From Choanephora cucurbitarum (lineage: Eukaryota; Mucoromycota; Mucoromycetes; Mucorales; Choanephoraceae): a stretch of DNA of 64,000 nucleotides. This document shows positions 58,031 to 64,000 of the stretch, in pieces (position 1 is the stretch's first letter; the number at the start of each line of letters is the position of its first letter). The notes under the pieces were generated by a model. The model did no database searches and was not told the DNA's origin. It worked only from the letters and a program-made list of their open reading frames with translations. The stretch covers positions 41,302-105,301 of the forward strand of contig JAIWNI010000096.1 of assembly GCA_025331435.1 (NCBI GenBank). Reading direction: 5' to 3'. Made by a program: the position numbers and the translations under genes.

Positions 58031-61000
58031 TACTAGAGTGCTAAAGGGAAAAGAATATAAGGGTCTCTTTTTTTTTGGCTTTTGTTAAAATAAGGTTTTG
58101 TGTTACACAGCCCTGCTCTTTCCTTTTCTTTTTCATTATGCAAAATAGGTCCTCTTCTCTTTTTGGAAAAAAGCCAAAGGAGAAAAAAATATATAGAGAA
58201 AAAAAAAAAGAGCTTAACGCAACCTAGCTTTATATGTAGTCAACAGCTACTTCAAATAAGTGATACTAAAATATACGCAAAAAAAAGAGGGAAAAGTGCT
58301 TACAACATGGGGTGATTTCTAAAGAGGGAAATGTGAGAGAAAAAAAAAAGATCGATAGAAGAAAAAGAAAAAAAAAACGAAAAAGGAAAGAGAGGGTGAA
58401 TGCGTACAGACATTCACTGCCTTACCCACTGTAGTCAGAAAGAGAAATGATAAGAGAGTAAAGCAGTGGTAGCAGTATGTCTACTTTGCTTTGTTTCTTT
58501 TCTTTTTTTCATTTTATTACACAATAGCTCTGTTTGCTGTGTATTTACGATCAGATTTGAAAAAGAAAAAAAGAAAGGATTGGTAACAAATTAAGCACCC
58601 ATCGGATTGCTCCTCGGCTTGACTAAGGCTGCCTTTATGGGTCGTTCAATGACCATAGTAGCCAAAGACAAGAGGTAGCCAGACATGACATGCTGAGCAC
58701 TATAGCAGTATGTGATACAGAAGAGGTGGTACTGAAGAAAGTACGAGAAAGGCCAAATTCGATTCAGTTCGATTTCCGCCTTTCTATCGCTTTTTTTTTT
58801 CTTCTCGCACTTACTTCAAGATCAGCAAAGATGGAGGTGAGCTGACCGAGCTTGAAGCTAAGAGAAGTTGTGAAAGTAACAGCGCAAGCAGCAACAAAAG
58901 CAACAAAAGCAACAAAAGCAATAGCAGTACCCCTTCGAGAACGCGACAACTCAATCATGTTTATTTTCTTTTTTTTTGTTTTCAAACATCCTGATTACCT
59001 TCTGCCAGATCAGCTTTGACCAAAGTAAGAGAAGGACAAAGAGAGATGTGTCTCTTCCTTTATTCTTGTTTTTTTTTCTCTCAGTACTTGACAACAGAAG
59101 CGCACTTAACATAGTGTTGGATCGTGCATGTTGACCGAATGCATAAAAAAAAGGCAGGGCTGTTACAAACTAGGCAGGTGTGAGGAAAGTAGTGTGAAGA
59201 AACAAAATGCACAACGCACGATATACGACACACAGCTCGCATATATACAGTCAAGTGGTTGTGTATGAGACAAAGAAAAGTTAGTAAGGTCTGAAAAGAT
59301 AGTAAAGATCGAAAGGATGGGACAGAGTATGATGACAAGATGGATGTCAGATATCATAGATTTACTAGCTGCTGCTGTTGTTGCTACAGAAAAATAGAAT
59401 GAAGAAGAAGAACTGACCAGGTCGTAGATAGAGGCTACACAGCAAGAAGATCGAACGAAAAGGAAAATCAATGGATGAAACATAAGGGTAGTGATTTGCG
59501 AGATAACACTAGAAAGAAAGATAAGAGCAGTAATGGAAGAAACACATGCAAGCGGATTGAGATAGTGTGCGCATGAGATGATTCTTTTGGAGTCACCGCA
59601 GGTTACTTGACATTTGTACATGGCCGGGTCTGAGGAGCCATAATTGTTATGCCTCGGGATGTACTTTTTCTTTTCCTTTTTCTTTTATTGTTCTTGACAG
59701 GGAGATGGTTCTTCAACACAAGCGATATGATGCAGCGCTCAAGAGAAAGTTGGTCTACAGTATGCTCTTGCTCTGTTGTACAATGTAATCTTGTTTATAG
59801 AACAAGCAAGACTAACTGAACTGGATGAGAGCATACTTGGTTTGTTCTGTTGATTTAGCTGATTGGAAACGGTTTACTTGATAATGAAGCACTTAAGCTC
59901 AACCAATCCACATCATATAGAGCTATGAAGTGATGCACAAAGTTTTAAATAAAACATGGCTGTGATAGTGTATGCTTAACCAATAAATAATAACAATAAT
60001 GATGCCAGCAGCATAAAAATTTCATGCTTCTCATAAGAGGCCGCATATGTTGTCTTGAGTCCAAAAACAAAATCAGAAGAGGGATGCTAGCTGTCAATCC
60101 AACTAACGTGTACATACTATGTTTTTTTTTAGAAATCAAACAAAACAAAGACAAACACTTCAATAAAGATACAATGAGTTCCTCAAAGAAGAAAAGAGAA
60201 GCTTTGGGGATGATTTGCTACTCAAACTAGACCTACAAATCAAACGCTCAATCTTCATGACAAGAAGAGTAAACTATCATAGAGAAGAAGGAGAGGAAAA
60301 TATATAGCTTGCACAAATTGTATTTAAAGACTGAGATTGGCGTCTTTTATACAATTGATGTTGATTCTACATCAATTCTCTGCAAAAAAGAAAAGAAAAC
60401 AGAGTTGTTCTTATACAGCAAGTAAGTAAGGCTATTGATTTAGACTACTGCGTTTTGTCTGTAAAGATTTCGTGTACACAAAGTAGTCCTTTTTTTTTTC
60501 TTTAAAAGGAATTCTGTAAGTGTTGTTCTGACATTTAATCAGACATCAGGTGTAGGCAAAGATAAAGCTCTTTCTACAGTTAATGTAGAGAATAAAGCTT
60601 TTCTGGAGGAGCTCAACTAGACACACTTATGCGGCTGGTTTCAGACTTCTGCCACAAAAGAAAAAACACTTGGCTCTTTCAAGTTTTACTAAGATTCATG
60701 AGAACTCGTTTGAAATCTAATAAGTTCGACCAGATCTAATGATTGCTAAATAGGTGAAATTTAGTTGGTCGAGCTTTGCTTGAGGCAAACTTTTAAGCTT
60801 GATTTGATTGGCATAAATAACTTTGCGTGTAGATCAGAAGTTTGTTCAGGCATGTCTAGTCGATAGAAGTTTTCAGATTGACACGATGAGTATGAATATA
60901 TCAAGGAACTTAGTTCCCTTAACTATGTGGCATCTGCTTTACAGAACAAATAAGAATAAAGCGAAATAGATGAGAGCAACCAAAGAACCGAAGAACATTT

Positions 61001-61281
61001 GTTGTCTTTTTAATACTTCAGAGAAATCATAGTTGTGCATAATGATGCTTTATCAAAATCATTGTAAAATCTACTTTTTATTCATACTTTCTGACCATTG
61101 CTAGAAAGCGGCTCGGTCTTTAATCCACAATGTCAATCTCCGCTACGTCTTTCCTTATCTACCAACTACTTATAGCAAGCCAACTCCATGGCTCTTGCAT
61201 GGAGGTATAAACAATACATTGTTGACACCTTCCTAACTCTTACAGGACTTTGAGGTTTATCTTTATTCTGTTAGACACATG
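58031..61281. other. 3.2-kb gene-free region
   Basis: Poly-A/T and purine tracts, a 9-bp repeat (AAAGCAACA)n at about 58890-58920. No ORF with coding character; ORFs at 59163-59621 and 58764-58985 are low complexity. The corresponding gap on the left side of the inverted repeat is only about 0.3 kb. Confidence 0.45.
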
Positions 61282-63849
61282 AGATCTTACAGTAATTGTA
61301 AGCCTAAAAACAATCTTGAATCTCCTGCCATATCAGCAGTGAGGGGCTGGTTGTCAGATTGGTCACTCAGTTTGTTTATTTTGATATAATTGGTTGTATT
61401 CTTTGTTTCTCACTTTTTTCGGCAGTTTGAGACTGAGTTTATACTGAACGCTACTTGCTCTTTGTTTCAATTGCTCGATACATAGATCAGTACACCAAAT
61501 GCAAAGTTTACAAAAGTGAATCATTTCAGTGTCTCAAATTGCTATTTAACAAGTTGAAATCATCCCATTGACATTCTGCATACAAACCCCATGCTTGAAA
61601 TATGTTGAGCCGACTGTTGTTACCTTTGGCTATGCTCCTGATTGAATTTTGCCTTTAATGTCCTGTTTTGATCTAGGCAAAATAATGATCTTATTCTAAA
61701 AGAGTAAATAAATCGAAAAGGTATTACTTTAGGCCTATTGATGAAAGTTCTTTCATCCAAGAGAAAGTCGTGATGACACAACAATAGTTTATCTGTTTGA
61801 GGATTCATTTCGTATCATAATGTCAAAAATTAAGGTAGCATCTTCACTTGTTGGGTTTGGTTTGCTAACGATCTGAATTACAGTTTAAAAGTAAAGTTGA
61901 TTCACACAATATCACCCAAAAAAAGATATGCCAACAACTCGCAAGCTCTTGAGAGTAAGCATTTGTTATGTTTGGTCTTAAACGCATACATCATTTACAA
62001 ACCGATCGAGCTGACATAGCTTGCTGCCGGTACTTTCTCAAAATCATCAAATAAGCGGAGAGTTAACACGCACTGACCAGCTTAACATGGTTGGACAAGT
62101 GTTGCTACGATCTATATGTTCTGAAAAGGAGCTTGTATAGTAAGCGCTGGCATAAATTAACAAAAGTGAAGACTTTTCTCAACTCTTTAGACCTTGTTCA
62201 CGCCTCTTGTCCTCTCTTGCTATTCCAAGTAATTCTCACGTGGGAATAAACAACAAGGTAAACAATGATGCAATAGAGTAAGACTGTTTATCAGAGGACT
62301 GGCTTCCACAAAAATTTCTACCTGTCAAAAAACTATAAATAAGGATCAAAAAATGACTTTTCTCGTTTTGTTTTTTTCTTCAATTCACATCATTTTACAA
62401 ATGAAGAATGAATGGGCGGTCATTCTATCTTCTTGGTGCAAAACTAAAACTTTGTATTTGTTCTGTTGGGCTAAGGGGCAAACAATGAAGCATGAGCGGA
62501 TGGTAGTTCTCTTCTTGTAGTTGGGTTCAACACCCTTCTTTTGTTCTGTTGGGCTACGGGGACAACAAGAAAGAATGGGCGGCCTTCTTTCTTTAAGTGA
62601 GAGTCGAATCTTGCTTTTCTTTTGTTGGGCTAAGGGGCAAACAATGAAGAATGAATGGCGGGTAGTTCTATCTTCTTTGAGTGAGGTTTAAACTTCACTT
62701 TTGTTCTGTTGGGCTAAGGGACAATTTTAAAAATGAAAAAATGAAAAAATGAAAAAATGAAAAAATGAAAAAATGAAAAAATGAAAAAATGAAAAAATGA
62801 AAAAATGAAAAAATGAAAAAATGAATGAAAATGAAAATGTTTGACCTTACTAGACAGGAATCTTATAATTCAAGTGTACGACTCGGCTGTAAAGCGCTCT
62901 TCTACTTTTAACTTAATGTTGTTGTTGATTTCCAGCTGAAATAAAAATAATTGAACTCAAAATTTACCAACTTGGCCTATAATTTTGTAACTTAGAAGTC
63001 CCTCATGCCATTTTCTTTTATCAAAGCAAAAAAAAAAAAGACATCAGCACACAATAGACTGACTGACACTTTGATCATTTATTATGAGTAAGATTGTTTA
63101 GCAAACAATCACAATTGAGATCAGTAAGCTGATAAGGGACTGATTCATATCTTTTCGCCGATCTGTCTGAGGTAAGACAATTAGGTCCTTGCGATACAAA
63201 AGACTGACAGGCCCCTTTGATAGTAGTATGGTTTTTGTGTACAGCATTTTGATGAAATCAGACTCGTCTGATTGTTAAGAAAAAAAAAAGAGCCTTTCTG
63301 AAGTTCGGCTGTCATAATTAAAAAGAAAAGGTAGTAAAGTAGAAAAGAGCTGCTACTTCTCAAAAACTCTTCATTTTGACAAACCGAATGGCAAGTAGAA
63401 AATTGCGCTTGTTTATCTATATTGTTGCACACTTTGCTTTGTCTTGTCTAGTTTATACCTTTTTAGCCTGCCCAAATCTATTTCACCAAAATCAAGTGGG
63501 ACAAAAACAAGGACTGATGGTGCCTTTCTTCTCTAACAAAATAGGTCACTGCCTTACGCTAGTTCATTTTCGCGAACGACCCTCGTCACCTGTATTGGGA
63601 TTGAGTCAAACACTGACAAAGTGCAACTGAGCTGCCTGATCTCCTGACAACCTATAAGTGGTCCTGCAAGGAACTGGATAGAGGAAGTGGGTACAGACAT
63701 ACTTGTACTATTCCTCGTTAGTGGACAGGTAGAACGGCTTTTCTGCTACGGAGTTAGGATAGTGCGAACAGAACTAAGTTTATTTCCTTTGGCTTGTGAA
63801 AACGAGTCGAGGAAAAGGCTTACCCTCTACGTTCTTTTCTCACTCCCTC

Positions 63850-63889
<40 letters not shown>

Positions 63890-63965
63890 TTTTGTTGCTA
63901 TTGAAAGCAATTGCTACTGGATTACTTAAGTCATAAAATCTTTGCCTCTGTCTCTGGCTTATTTT
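61282..63965 (-). repeat. Large inverted repeat, right arm (about 2.7 kb)
   Basis: Reverse complement of the left arm. Contains the identical 62-codon ORF (61620-61808, minus) and identical 84-codon ORF (63376-63630, plus), four of the five TTAGCCCAACA units (about 62395-62725), an AAAAAATG array (62728-62822) and a (CTTT)n run near the outer end (63845-63888) that is absent from the left arm. The arm ends about 35 bp before the window end, so a longer arm cannot be excluded. Confidence 0.95.
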
Positions 63966-64000
63966 GTTGAACTGTTAAAGGTGATGAATAAGTAAGTATT

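Overview
The window is fungal nuclear DNA, most likely from an early-diverging filamentous fungus (Mucoromycota, Mucorales-like). The basis is an AT-rich sequence, short introns of about 50-70 nt with GTAAGT/GTGAGT donors, CTAAC/CTAAT-like branch points and TAG acceptors, a fungal-type aspartokinase, an mS26 mitoribosomal protein, and a dense mix of LINE, Helitron, Tc1 and Mutator-like remnants. The genus is not determined.

Layout. (1) 1-8.2 kb is a transposon cluster: a minus-strand LINE (start of ORF2, then ORF1), a decayed Tc1/mariner transposase, a decayed Helitron (Rep/helicase, 2.87 to at least 7.55 kb), and a 129-bp direct repeat. (2) 9.3-14.4 kb holds two damaged multi-exon minus-strand genes: a PD-(D/E)XK-nuclease-like protein of unknown function and a Mutator-like (MULE) transposase with a SWIM zinc finger. 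The 3' end of a plus-strand LINE follows (14.6-15.35 kb). (3) 15.9-30.5 kb is the host-gene island: aspartokinase, an acidic repeat membrane protein, an ML/NPC2-type lipid-binding protein, a PP2A B''-type EF-hand regulatory subunit, a TALE homeodomain protein (with a frameshift) and mS26. These genes have unrelated roles (amino-acid synthesis, sterol/lipid binding, phosphatase control, transcription, mitochondrial translation). (4) 30.5-64 kb has almost no recognisable gene. It carries a decayed minus-strand LINE (31.3-34.2 kb), a heptamer minisatellite at four separate sites, many microsatellites, and a ~2-kb non-coding unit present twice in direct orientation (44.6 and 55.1 kb).

The most notable structure is a large inverted repeat: arms of about 2.7-2.8 kb at 48.0-50.9 kb and 61.3-64.0 kb, only a few percent diverged, flanking 10.4 kb. 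A weaker inner inverted homology (51.15-53.1 versus 57.66-58.03 kb) continues the mirror symmetry. The left inner copy is split by a 1.68-kb element with CACTGTAAAAAAA terminal inverted repeats and one small intron-containing gene; the right inner copy is the matching empty site. This element, with its unfamiliar gene and no transposase, is my best candidate for something undescribed.

Limits: all family calls come from reading motifs and translations by eye. No search, alignment program or expression data was used. Repeat boundaries marked approximate are judged by eye.
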